64,000 bases of DNA from Leptobacterium sp964389205 (lineage in GTDB: Bacteria > Bacteroidota > Bacteroidia > Flavobacteriales > Flavobacteriaceae), in contig CAYMDH010000003.1 of the NCBI GenBank assembly GCA_964389205.1, positions 59,963 to 123,962 on the forward strand, read 5' to 3'. The notes under the pieces were generated by a model that saw nothing but the letters and a program-made list of their open reading frames with translations, made no database searches and had not been told where the DNA came from. Shown piece by piece: positions 1 through 7,349 of this stretch. A program made the translations under genes and the position numbers. Each line of letters begins with the position of its first letter. Position 1 is the first letter of the stretch.

Positions 1-410
1 AAATCATTTTCTAATGACTCCTGAGCCCAAATCATAGCTTCTGTTAGCGAATTAAAAGCTTCAAACCTTCGAAAGCAGAAAAGTTTTTCGACATTGAAAA
101 AACGCCTTCTAAGTCTATCGGGTTGTACAACTCCTATTCCTTTTAAATTTTTATACTTTTTATTTACTTATGACAACGCTATAGGATTTACAGCATATGA
201 ATTAATACGATTGGAAATATAATAGACATTATCTTCATTTTCATAAAAACTGTTAACAGTATTTTTAAATTCTATAGCGTTGTCATAAGTCAATAAGATT
301 CCTTCTTTAAATTCTGCAACAATAATATTTGAAAGTAAATAGATAGTACCAAACTCAAAAGAATGTTCAAAAAATGTTGAATTAGCGTAGATAGAGTCTT
401 TAAATTTCAT
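1..410 (-). pseudogene. Small flavobacterial protein (possibly SpoIIAA/STAS-like), interrupted by an in-frame stop; runs off the window edge
   Basis: An 80-aa ORF starts at the ATG ending at 410 and stops at TAA (168-170). The same frame continues open from 167 to the window edge. It encodes a further ~55 residues of well-formed protein (VNKKYKNLKG..., then a run ending ...MIWAQESLEND), which is what a full ~130-aa member of this flavobacterial family would contain. I therefore read it as one gene broken by a stop, not a short gene. The stop lies inside a 19-bp sequence (166-184) that is a perfect inverted copy of coding sequence at 272-290. The family assignment is from memory and uncertain; no catalytic motif is visible. 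A sequencing or assembly artefact is the main alternative. Confidence 0.6.
166..290. repeat. 19-bp perfect inverted repeat (arms 166-184 and 272-290)
   Basis: ACTTATGACAACGCTATAG at 166-184 is the exact reverse complement of 272-290, with 87 bp between the arms. The flanking bases do not pair, so the arms end sharply. The right arm is ordinary coding sequence (LTYDNAI in the minus frame). The left arm introduces the TAA that breaks the gene. The long loop argues against a transcription terminator. Confidence 0.85.
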
Positions 411-569
411 AATAATTTGGGTATTATTTATTGCAAATGTTATAAGTTTTTATTTTTCAATAAATTACTGTTATATTTTTTAGATAAACTGTATTATAAC
501 TTAGATGAATTCAAAAAAATATAAATTGCGAAAAGTTATTTTTTGCTTTTTTAACGTAATCGTAAAATG

Positions 570-577
570 TATTTTTG
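570..577 (+). promoter_or_regulatory. Promoter -7 element for menB
   Basis: TATTTTTG matches the Bacteroidetes -7 consensus TAnnTTTG. A TTTG lies at 542-545 but the spacer (24 nt) is longer than usual. The element falls between the two possible menB start codons (567 and 594), so a transcript starting ~7 nt downstream would only include the ATG at 594. Confidence 0.4.
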
Positions 578-593
578 CTTAAAACATAAAATT

Positions 594-1436
594 ATGGCTC
601 AAGTTCGATGGGAAACCGTTAAAGAATATGTAGATATTACATATAAGAAATGTGATGGAGTAGCCAGAATAGCTTTTAATAGACCCAATGTTCGAAATGC
701 ATTTAGACCTAAAACTGTTGGAGAACTTTTTGAAGCTTTTTTAGATGCTCGTGAAGATACTTCAATAGGAGTAGTACTTTTATCAGCTGAAGGACCTTCT
801 ACTAAAGATGGAGTATTTTCTTTTTGTAGTGGTGGTGATCAAAATGCAAGAGGACACCAAGGATATGTAGATGAAGATGGAATGCCTAGATTGAACATTC
901 TAGAAGTACAGCGATTGATACGATTTATGCCAAAAGTGGTTATTGCAGTTGTACCTGGATGGGCTGTTGGAGGTGGACATAGTTTACATACTGTATGTGA
1001 TTTGACATTAGCTAGTAAAGAGCATGCTATTTTCAAACAAACAGATGCAGATGTAACTAGCTTTGACGGCGGGTATGGTTCTGCATATCTTGCAAAAATG
1101 ATAGGTCAAAAAAGAGCAAGAGAAATCTTCTTTTTGGGGAGAAACTATTCAGCACAAGATGCATTTGAAATGGGAATGGTAAATGCAGTAATACCTCATG
1201 AAGAATTAGAGACTACTGCATATCAATGGGCTTTGGAAATTTTAGAAAAATCGCCTACTTCTATTAAAATGCTTAAGTTTGCATTTAATGCAACTGATGA
1301 TGGCATGGTAGGACAGCAAGTATTTGCAGGAGAGGCTACTAGATTAGCATATATGACAGATGAGGCAAAAGAAGGACGAAATGCCTTTTTAGAAAAAAGA
1401 AAGCCTAATTTTAAAAATATAAAATGGATTCCTTAA
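594..1436 (+). CDS. menB: 1,4-dihydroxy-2-naphthoyl-CoA synthase MenB
   Basis: This crotonase-fold enzyme catalyses the Dieckmann-type ring closure of o-succinylbenzoyl-CoA to DHNA-CoA in menaquinone synthesis. The 280-aa protein has the oxyanion-hole segment FCSGGDQ (~77-83), the GWAVGGGHS turn (~122-130), TSFDGGYGS and the VNAVIPHEEL segment, all typical of MenB rather than general enoyl-CoA hydratases. The reading frame is open from 567, but the ATG at 594 (MAQVRWETV) matches the family N-terminus and a TAnnTTTG promoter element lies between the two starts. It is followed after 13 bp by the SPOR-like gene and then menA, suggesting one transcript. The function is secure. Confidence 0.95.
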   Translation: MAQVRWETVKEYVDITYKKCDGVARIAFNRPNVRNAFRPKTVGELFEAFLDAREDTSIGVVLLSAEGPSTKDGVFSFCSGGDQNARGHQGYVDEDGMPRLNILEVQRLIRFMPKVVIAVVPGWAVGGGHSLHTVCDLTLASKEHAIFKQTDADVTSFDGGYGSAYLAKMIGQKRAREIFFLGRNYSAQDAFEMGMVNAVIPHEELETTAYQWALEILEKSPTSIKMLKFAFNATDDGMVGQQVFAGEATRLAYMTDEAKEGRNAFLEKRKPNFKNIKWIP

Positions 1437-1449
1437 AATAATTTATCAA

Positions 1450-2058
1450 ATGCCTTTTATAGAAGAAGATAACTTATTAGACCTATATAAAAAGATAGAT
1501 AAATCTGAAGCTAACAACTTGCGGCTTCAAGATCAGATATCATATAAAAATAGAGAAGTTACAAAAAGCGTAAAGCAGCGAAATTTTTTTGTAGTTGCAG
1601 GTGTAATATCTGTAATTATTTGTGCCATTGTTATTTCTTTTTCATTAGGCGTTAGAAATACGGTTAACAATTTAAAAGCAACTAGTGCAGACAAAGTAAC
1701 AATTCCGATAGATAGTATTGAATCTCTTAAAAATAAAGCAAGAGTACTAGAAACTCAAAATACGCAATTAAATGCGGTAAGAGATTTTTACTTAGCAAAA
1801 AACTTATTAGATGGTAAAAAGATTTACACTATTCAATTAAGTGCTATAGAACAAAGTCATCTTTCTTTATTACCACTTTCTTTTAGTAACTTAAGATTGA
1901 TAAAAAATAATGAATACCTATCATTATCATTAGGAGCTTTTGAAACATTAAAAGAAGCGCAAACTTTTCGATATGAACTTGTAAAGGTAGGATTTGATGA
2001 GGTCTTTATAATATCATATAAAGAAGGGAAGAGAATTCAGATTGAAGAGACTTATTAA
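1450..2058 (+). CDS. Single-pass membrane protein with SPOR-like C-terminal domain
   Basis: The 202-aa protein has an N-terminal coiled-coil-like cytoplasmic stretch (~1-45), one hydrophobic segment (~47-68, VVAGVISVIICAIVISFSLG), a second coiled coil, and a C-terminal ~75-aa domain. That domain begins KIYTIQLSA and contains YLSLSLGAFETLKEAQTF, the pattern of SPOR domains (ligand intake followed by 'G.F.....A' helix). SPOR domains bind denuded peptidoglycan, often at division sites. It sits between menB and menA with a 13-bp upstream gap and abuts menA, so it is likely co-transcribed with no evident metabolic link. The SPOR call is by pattern only. Confidence 0.6.
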   Translation: MPFIEEDNLLDLYKKIDKSEANNLRLQDQISYKNREVTKSVKQRNFFVVAGVISVIICAIVISFSLGVRNTVNNLKATSADKVTIPIDSIESLKNKARVLETQNTQLNAVRDFYLAKNLLDGKKIYTIQLSAIEQSHLSLLPLSFSNLRLIKNNEYLSLSLGAFETLKEAQTFRYELVKVGFDEVFIISYKEGKRIQIEETY

Positions 2059-2059
2059 A

Positions 2060-2956
2060 ATGATAAAAATTAAGGCTTGGTTTTCTGCCGCCAGATTGCG
2101 CACATTGCCACTATCTGTTTCGGGAATTATAGTAGGCGGGGCATTAGCAACTTCAAACGATAATTTTGACACTACAATTTTTATATTAGCAATACTAACT
2201 ACCATAGGTTTTCAAGTCATATCAAATTTTTCAAATGATTATGGAGACGGTGTTAAAGGTACTGATAATGAAGATAGAATTGGCCCAGAACGTGCATTAC
2301 AAAGCGGTATAATTTCTCCTTTAGAAATGAAAACAGCGATTATTGCGACCACCATTATTACATTATTAATAGCAATACTTTTAATATATATATCTTTTGG
2401 TACAGCATCTTTAAATTATTTTTTAATTTTCTTATTACTTGGTATAGGGGCTATTATAGCTGCGATTAAATATACCGTAGGGAAAGATGCGTATGGATAT
2501 CATGGTTATGGAGATTTATTTGTTTTCATTTTTTTTGGTTTAGTAAGTGTTTTAGGAAGTTATTTTTTGTTTACTAAAGAATTAAGCTTAGCTATTGTAT
2601 TACCAGCTGTTACTATAGGTCTATTAAGCGTAACAGTATTGAATCTTAATAATATGAGAGATCGAGAGAGTGATAAAAAAGCAGGAAAGAAAACATTAGT
2701 TGTTAAAATAGGAGCATCGTTAGCTAAAAAATATCATTTTGTAATCGTCATTCTGGCAATGCTATCAACGCTAGGGTATTCAATATTAATACAAGCAACA
2801 GAGCCTATTAACTATCTTTATGTAATAGCCTATATACCTTTAATCTTCCATTTGGCTAAGGTTTATAAAATAGAAACCCCTAAAGAGTTTGATCCAGAGT
2901 TAAAGAAAATAGCCTTAACAACCTTCATATTTGCGATCTTGTTTTCTTTTAGTTGA
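2060..2956 (+). CDS. menA: 1,4-dihydroxy-2-naphthoate prenyltransferase MenA
   Basis: A UbiA-family integral membrane prenyltransferase that attaches the isoprenoid tail to DHNA to give demethylmenaquinone. The 298-aa protein has about eight hydrophobic segments, the first Asp-rich motif NDYGDGVKGTD (~59-69) and the second, NNMRDRESDKKAGKKT (~206-221), which bind Mg-prenyl diphosphate. A TTG at 2042 would extend it by six residues and overlap the previous gene by 17 bp. I prefer ATG 2060, one base after that gene's stop. It follows menB and the SPOR-like gene in one direction. Confidence 0.93.
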   Translation: MIKIKAWFSAARLRTLPLSVSGIIVGGALATSNDNFDTTIFILAILTTIGFQVISNFSNDYGDGVKGTDNEDRIGPERALQSGIISPLEMKTAIIATTIITLLIAILLIYISFGTASLNYFLIFLLLGIGAIIAAIKYTVGKDAYGYHGYGDLFVFIFFGLVSVLGSYFLFTKELSLAIVLPAVTIGLLSVTVLNLNNMRDRESDKKAGKKTLVVKIGASLAKKYHFVIVILAMLSTLGYSILIQATEPINYLYVIAYIPLIFHLAKVYKIETPKEFDPELKKIALTTFIFAILFSFS

Positions 2957-3003
2957 TATTTTTTTGTAGCTTTATTTTTTAATATTAAATTAACACTATC
3001 ATT

Positions 3004-3777
3004 TTGAACGACGCCATTAGAATACTCATAGTAGAAGATAATGTAATTATAGCAGATGATATTCAAGCTATATTAGAAGATATTGGTTATGAGATCGTTG
3101 ATAATGTAATAGATTTTGAACAAGCCACTGAAGCTTTAAAAAATAATGAAGTAGACCTTGTTTTAATTGATATTATACTGGCTTCTGAAAAAACAGGAAT
3201 AGATTTAGGGCATCATATCAGATCTAATTATGATATTCCGTTTATTTTTGTGACTTCAAACTCAGATAAAGCAACTGTTGAAATAGCTAAAGAAGTAAAA
3301 CCAAATGGATATTTAGTGAAGCCATTTGAACAACAAGATTTATATACTTCTATAGAAACAGCATTATCTAGTTATACTTATGGAGAAAGCCAAGAAGATA
3401 AGAAAGCTAAAGAGACATCTACAAATGTTAGTGATTCTGATAGACAGAATGTAACCAATGCAGTTTTAAAAGATTCTATTTTTGTAAAGAAAAATAACCT
3501 TTACTATAGAATAAAATTTGATGATATTCAATTTATCAAAGCAGATAATGTTTATTTAGAAGTAAATACGGCTGATAAAACATTTTTAGTGCGATCTGCA
3601 TTAAAAGATTATTTAGATAAACTTCCTTCTAATAATTTTTATAGAGCACATAAATCTTACATTGTTAACCTATCTCATATTCAAGCTGTTAATAGTAAGG
3701 ATATCATGATAAAAGATGAATTGATTCCGATTTCTAAAGATTTCAGAGAATTTATTCTATCAAGTTTAAATTCTTAA
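3004..3777 (+). CDS. LytTR-family response regulator
   Basis: The 257-aa protein carries an N-terminal receiver domain (~1-120) with acidic pocket residues E11/D12, phosphoacceptor D56 (LVLIDIIL), and the conserved K106 (LVKPF). A linker (~122-150) is followed by a C-terminal LytTR DNA-binding domain (~155-255; FIKADNVYLEV, RAHKSYIVNLSHI). It starts with TTG at 3004, which is near the preceding stop, and no in-frame ATG fits better. LytTR proteins bind pairs of 9-bp direct repeats one or two helical turns apart. Exactly such repeats begin 8 bp after this gene's stop. The likely partner kinase is the HisKA_2 protein starting at 4563. With 47 bp between it and menA it may be co-transcribed with the men genes. 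Confidence 0.9.
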   Translation: MNDAIRILIVEDNVIIADDIQAILEDIGYEIVDNVIDFEQATEALKNNEVDLVLIDIILASEKTGIDLGHHIRSNYDIPFIFVTSNSDKATVEIAKEVKPNGYLVKPFEQQDLYTSIETALSSYTYGESQEDKKAKETSTNVSDSDRQNVTNAVLKDSIFVKKNNLYYRIKFDDIQFIKADNVYLEVNTADKTFLVRSALKDYLDKLPSNNFYRAHKSYIVNLSHIQAVNSKDIMIKDELIPISKDFREFILSSLNS

Positions 3778-3784
3778 AAAGTTA

Positions 3785-3835
3785 TTAACAACATATTAAC
3801 AAGTGTTCACCACAATTAATAAACGATTCACAACA
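3785..3835 (+). promoter_or_regulatory. Putative LytTR operator, three 9-bp repeats at 21-bp period
   Basis: TTAACAACA (3785-3793), TTCACCACA (3806-3814) and TTCACAACA (3827-3835) recur with an exact 21-bp period. The -7-like element TATATTTA (3864-3871) begins 37 bp after the start of the last repeat. No -33 TTTG is present, as expected of an activator-dependent promoter. Confidence 0.6.
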
Positions 3836-3876
3836 ATCTTTTCATTATTCCTTTAGACCCTCATATATTTACATTG

Positions 3877-3984
3877 TATTTGTTGAGAAACAAATCTTTA
3901 GTCCACGGTCCCAAATGTTATCATGTTAAATATAAATGATTGAAAAAACGCTTTAAGTATATACTTAAAGCGTTTTTTAATTCT
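3877..3984 (+). ncRNA. Candidate small RNA 1 between the LytTR regulator and its kinase
   Basis: Inferred from a -7-like element at 3864-3871 and a strong terminator at 3943-3978, giving a transcript of ~105 nt with no credible ORF. The predicted 5' end folds into a 7-bp stem with a GAGA (GNRA-type) loop (3878-3895: ATTTGTT / AACAAAT). This is followed by an unpaired stretch containing CCACGGTCCC, then the terminator. Upstream LytTR-like repeats would place it under the adjacent response regulator. An alternative is that the terminator simply ends the regulator mRNA and this segment is its 3' UTR. Confidence 0.4.
3943..3978 (+). terminator. Intrinsic terminator, 36-bp perfect palindrome
   Basis: AAAAAACGCTTTAAGTAT at 3943-3960 is followed immediately by its exact reverse complement, giving an 18-bp perfect hairpin arm ending in six T. 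It can terminate on both strands. It would end candidate small RNA 1 and any read-through from the response regulator. Confidence 0.8.
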
Positions 3985-4057
3985 AAATACATTATAATGC
4001 ATACAAACTGGTGAGAAAGGGATAAGATAAATCTGTATAAATCATTTTTTTATTGTT

Positions 4058-4087
4058 TTCACAACACTTTCAGTTAGTTACACAACA
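4058..4087 (+). promoter_or_regulatory. Putative LytTR operator, two 9-bp repeats at 21-bp spacing
   Basis: TTCACAACA (4058-4066) and TACACAACA (4079-4087) are 21 bp apart. A perfect -7 element TATGTTTG (4116-4123) starts 37 bp after the start of the second repeat, the same offset as in the other two clusters. Confidence 0.6.
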
Positions 4088-4128
4088 AAAATTATTTTCT
4101 GATTGAAAAACTCCCTATGTTTGGATAG

Positions 4129-4233
4129 TGAAAATATTTTAGTTTTTATAGTGTTATTTATTACCCAGATCTCATTTTGTTATTTAATGTTTAGAATAAG
4201 TCCCGAACCCTACTTTTCGGGACTTATTTTTTA
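4129..4233 (+). ncRNA. Candidate small RNA 2 between the LytTR regulator and its kinase
   Basis: A TAnnTTTG element (4116-4123) and an intrinsic terminator (stem 4195-4228) delimit a transcript of about 105 nt with no convincing ORF. The layout (21-bp repeats, 37-bp offset to -7, 108 bp from last repeat to terminator stem) duplicates that of candidate RNA 1, although the RNA bodies show little sequence similarity. The terminator loop CCCTACTT and the segment TTACCCAGATCTC are the pyrimidine-rich, probably unpaired parts. No target can be named from sequence alone. Confidence 0.4.
4195..4233 (+). terminator. Intrinsic terminator of candidate small RNA 2
   Basis: A 13-bp perfect stem AATAAGTCCCGAA (4195-4207) pairs with 4216-4228 around the 8-nt loop CCCTACTT and is followed by a T tract. 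No CDS lies between this and the previous terminator, so it must serve a non-coding transcript. Confidence 0.85.
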
Positions 4234-4357
4234 TATTAATTAACATTAACATTTTAGAACTTTTATTTTTAATTTATTCATAATAACTATAAACCTAGTG
4301 ATACGGTAAAGTTAAATAAAGAAGATTTTTGGAAGGAAAACATGCATCTTTGACTTT

Positions 4358-4387
4358 TACGCAACAAAAAAAACAATTTACACAACA
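4358..4387 (+). promoter_or_regulatory. Putative LytTR operator upstream of the sensor kinase
   Basis: TACGCAACA (4358-4366) and TACACAACA (4379-4387), each followed by an A run, are 21 bp apart. The -7-like TAGGTTTA (4416-4423) again begins 37 bp after the start of the second repeat. A transcript starting near 4430 would give the kinase a ~130-nt leader, in which I see no terminator. Confidence 0.6.
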
Positions 4388-4562
4388 AAAATTTACCTAT
4401 AGATTATAAATAGTATAGGTTTACAACTAGATTAATAATTAAAGTATTATGTTTTTTAATGATTTTATGTAAAGAAAATATTAAAAACTAATTGTTTATT
4501 AAAAACATATTTTGATTTTTTGATCGTTAAAAAAGAAATACTATATATCATATCCTTGGAAT

Positions 4563-6497
4563 ATGAATTTAAATAATAAAATATTAAGTGCAGCGATACT
4601 AAATTTCTTCGTGTTTATTAGTGGATGGTCCCAAACCACTAATGACCCTCTTTTGAAGTTTCAAGAAGCGAATTCAATCGATAAACGATTTGAAATTTTC
4701 TTCAATAATGACGATAAATACGCTGTAAAATCTGCTTACAAATGGTTAGATAAAGTATCTGAATATGCCGCTATTGCAGATAAATCAAAAGATTCTATAA
4801 GTATATTCAAATACAGAACCATTTTATCTCAAATACATCTAGATTTAGGCGATTACAAGAAAAGTGCCTTATTAGCAGAAAAGCTTTATAAAAAAGAAAA
4901 AAAAATAGACCTACCTGTTCGAAAAGCACTGTTCAAAATATTGGATGAATCATATGCAGTGCTAGGATTGTTTGAAAAACAATTAGAAGTGCGAAAAGAA
5001 ATGAAGAAAAGTGGAGAACAGATTAAATTATATGATATCTATTCTAATTTAGGATTGCATAGGCAAGCTATGATGGATTATATAATTGAAGTTGGATCTA
5101 CCGTAGATAAAAATAACTATTTTAGTGTAGCTGAATATCAAAATAATTTAGCGACCTTTTTAAGAAAAGACGGATCGACATATTCTGCTAAGAAAAAAAT
5201 TGATACTGCTTTAAGTTATATCGACTTATATCTAAAAGAAGTTAATTTTAAAGATGCTCCAGAGGCTTTTAGAGATGCTGTTTTCTTAAAAGGTCTTATA
5301 CAAGGAAATTTAGGTAAATGTCATATAGTACAGGAAGAATTTGAAAAAGCAATCCCTTTGTTAGAAGCAGGAGTTTCTTCTAGTAAAGATTATGATAAAG
5401 GTAAATTTTCTTCTAGCGTAATAGGCATGTGGATAGATTTGGCAGATTCGTATTTACAATTAAATAATTCTCGTATTGCAAAATCATATTTGGATAGTAT
5501 TTCATTGGTTAATGAAAACACTTATGTAGTTAATTATAATCGATTGTTAGCAGAATATTATTTACAACAAGGAGATACAGATTCTGCTTCTTATATATTT
5601 AAAGAATATATTAAATTAAAAGACTCTGTAGATACAAATAATAGAAAGAAAGAGCTTTTAGGTCAATTAGTGAATTTTGATTTAGAGCATCAAAAAGGAA
5701 TTATCCTAAAGCAACGATTAGATTTAGAAGAAACAAAAGAACAGGTATTGCAACGCGACAAAAAAATAAACTATAGTATTATAGCATTATTATTTACCCT
5801 TGTAGGATTGGGAGCTGTAGCATACGCTTATTTTAAAAGTGTCAAGAACAAAAAACTAATTGAAGATCAAAATAAAATTATAGAAGCTTCACTTGTAGAA
5901 AAAGACTCATTGTTGAAAGAGATTCACCATAGAGTGAAAAACAATTTACAAATGGTATCGAGTCTTCTAAGCATGCAAACTAAGAATACGCGTAGTCAAG
6001 AAGCAATAGACGCTTTAGAAGAAGGAAAGAGTCGAGTAAAAGCAATGGCGCTTATTCACCAAAAATTGTATCAAAACGAAGGACTTTCTGTGATCGAAAT
6101 GCAAGGTTATATAGAGTCATTAGTGAATAGTATACAATCCGTTTATAAAAAAGGAGGCCACGATGTGAATATCAATATAGATGCAGAAGGAGCAGAGTTA
6201 GACATTGATAGAGCAATACCTATAGGATTAATCTTAAATGAATTAGTATCGAATTCATTTAAATATGCTTTTCCAAACAAAGAAGAAGGACAAATTTATA
6301 TCAATATAAGAAAAGACGGAGACCTAGGTTTCTTTGAATATACAGATGATGGCAAAGGACTTCCGGAAGATATAGAAGAGCAAAGCAGTACTTCTATGGG
6401 AATTAAGTTAATACAACGATTAGTGAATCAATTGCGTTCAAACCTTAATATAGATAAAGATGCAAAAGGCGCTCGATTCTGGTTTGACTTTAGCTAA
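4563..6497 (+). CDS. HisKA_2-type sensor histidine kinase with periplasmic TPR-like region
   Basis: The 644-aa protein has a signal peptide (ending near the GWSQ segment, ~24), a ~370-residue helical TPR-like sensor region, a coiled coil, and one transmembrane helix (~400-425). A HisKA_2 dimerisation domain with EIHHRVKNNLQ follows (phospho-acceptor H455 or H456), then an HATPase_c domain: N box LNELVSNSFKYAF, G1 DDGKGLP, G2 MGIKLI. It is the natural partner for the LytTR regulator at 3004, from which it is separated by 785 bp holding repeats, promoters and terminators. Its own promoter carries one of the repeat pairs, suggesting positive feedback. It ends 1 bp before the relic of the SDR pseudogene on the other strand. 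Confidence 0.88.
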   Translation: MNLNNKILSAAILNFFVFISGWSQTTNDPLLKFQEANSIDKRFEIFFNNDDKYAVKSAYKWLDKVSEYAAIADKSKDSISIFKYRTILSQIHLDLGDYKKSALLAEKLYKKEKKIDLPVRKALFKILDESYAVLGLFEKQLEVRKEMKKSGEQIKLYDIYSNLGLHRQAMMDYIIEVGSTVDKNNYFSVAEYQNNLATFLRKDGSTYSAKKKIDTALSYIDLYLKEVNFKDAPEAFRDAVFLKGLIQGNLGKCHIVQEEFEKAIPLLEAGVSSSKDYDKGKFSSSVIGMWIDLADSYLQLNNSRIAKSYLDSISLVNENTYVVNYNRLLAEYYLQQGDTDSASYIFKEYIKLKDSVDTNNRKKELLGQLVNFDLEHQKGIILKQRLDLEETKEQVLQRDKKINYSIIALLFTLVGLGAVAYAYFKSVKNKKLIEDQNKIIEASLVEKDSLLKEIHHRVKNNLQMVSSLLSMQTKNTRSQEAIDALEEGKSRVKAMALIHQKLYQNEGLSVIEMQGYIESLVNSIQSVYKKGGHDVNINIDAEGAELDIDRAIPIGLILNELVSNSFKYAFPNKEEGQIYINIRKDGDLGFFEYTDDGKGLPEDIEEQSSTSMGIKLIQRLVNQLRSNLNIDKDAKGARFWFDFS

Positions 6498-6498
6498 A

Positions 6499-7292
6499 CT
6501 AACGCACCTTGCTTTTTAAAACAAGCTTGTGTAAGAGTTTTGGAAAAAAACGCTTTACGTATACTCCAAAAATTTCTTTTTTACCAATGTAAGCTTCTTG
6601 TTTTCTTTTTTCAATAGCTTATATCATTTTTTTACAAATTTAACGACTGTCAATCCGTTTTGTGTAGCAGTATCGTTTGCTTGTTGAGCAGTCTCGTTTG
6701 CAGTTAATGCATTAATAGCAATATTTGTTTGAACAAAACCTGGACAAATCATTGTAATAAATACACCATCTTTTTCATGCTCCATCCTTAATACATCAAA
6801 AAAACCGTGTAATGCATGTTTAGCACCACAATAACCAGACCTGTATGGAGAACCAAACTTTCCCATTAAACTACTAACAGTAACAAAATGCCCAAATTGA
6901 TGTTTTACGAAATGTGGTAATAAAGCTTTGGATAGTGCTACTGTACCTAAATAGTCAATTTCCATTATTTTTTTATCTACAGTAAAATCTGTTTCGGCAA
7001 TTAATGATCGTTGACTGACACCTCCATTATTAATTAAAACATCTATTTTGCCAAAAAAACTAAGCGCTTTTTCAACATACGTTTTCATTCTATCAAATGC
7101 TAATAAATCTAAAGTGAGTATTTCAATATTTTTTGGAAAAGCACATTTACTTTTAACGCGAATTAACTCTTTTTCTCGTCTTGAAGAAAGTATTAATTTA
7201 CAATTTTTTTTAGAGAGTTCGTAGGCAAGAGTTTCTCCTATACCACTAGAGGCTCCGGTAATCCATATAATTTTATGATCTATAGACTTCAA
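6499..7292 (-). pseudogene. Short-chain dehydrogenase (SDR), frameshifted near the C-terminus
   Basis: The intact part (7292 to 6624) encodes a classical SDR: WITGASSGIGE near the N-terminus, NNGG, a catalytic S-Y-K set (VSSLMG; YCGAKHA) and ICPGFVQTNI. The frame then hits TGA at 6624-6626 after FVKK. A second frame downstream, from 6618 to the TAG at 6499-6501, encodes the expected remaining tail: AIEKRKQEAYIGKKE, then FGVYVKRFFPKLLHK. An A8-to-A7 slip at ~6628-6634 accounts for the shift. In the restored frame a TAA (6619-6621) also interrupts, so two lesions separate the halves. A TTG at 7292 (LKSIDHK) is the best start; the ORF extension upstream overlaps menC on the other strand and looks non-coding. 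Confidence 0.75.
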
Positions 7293-7349
7293 TAGCTTAA
7301 ATTGTTTTATTCGCAGTAATTTATAATTAAATTTGCTGTAATCAAAAAG

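Noticed and set aside
839..1036. Minus-strand ORF of 65 aa inside menB
   Set aside because: It is a shadow of menB on the other strand; the sequence is compositionally unlike real proteins and has no support.
3860..3980. Tiny ORFs in the candidate small RNAs (for example MLNIND, MFRISPEPYFSGLIFYIN)
   Set aside because: They are very short, overlap the terminator hairpins and show no conserved start context; treated as non-coding.
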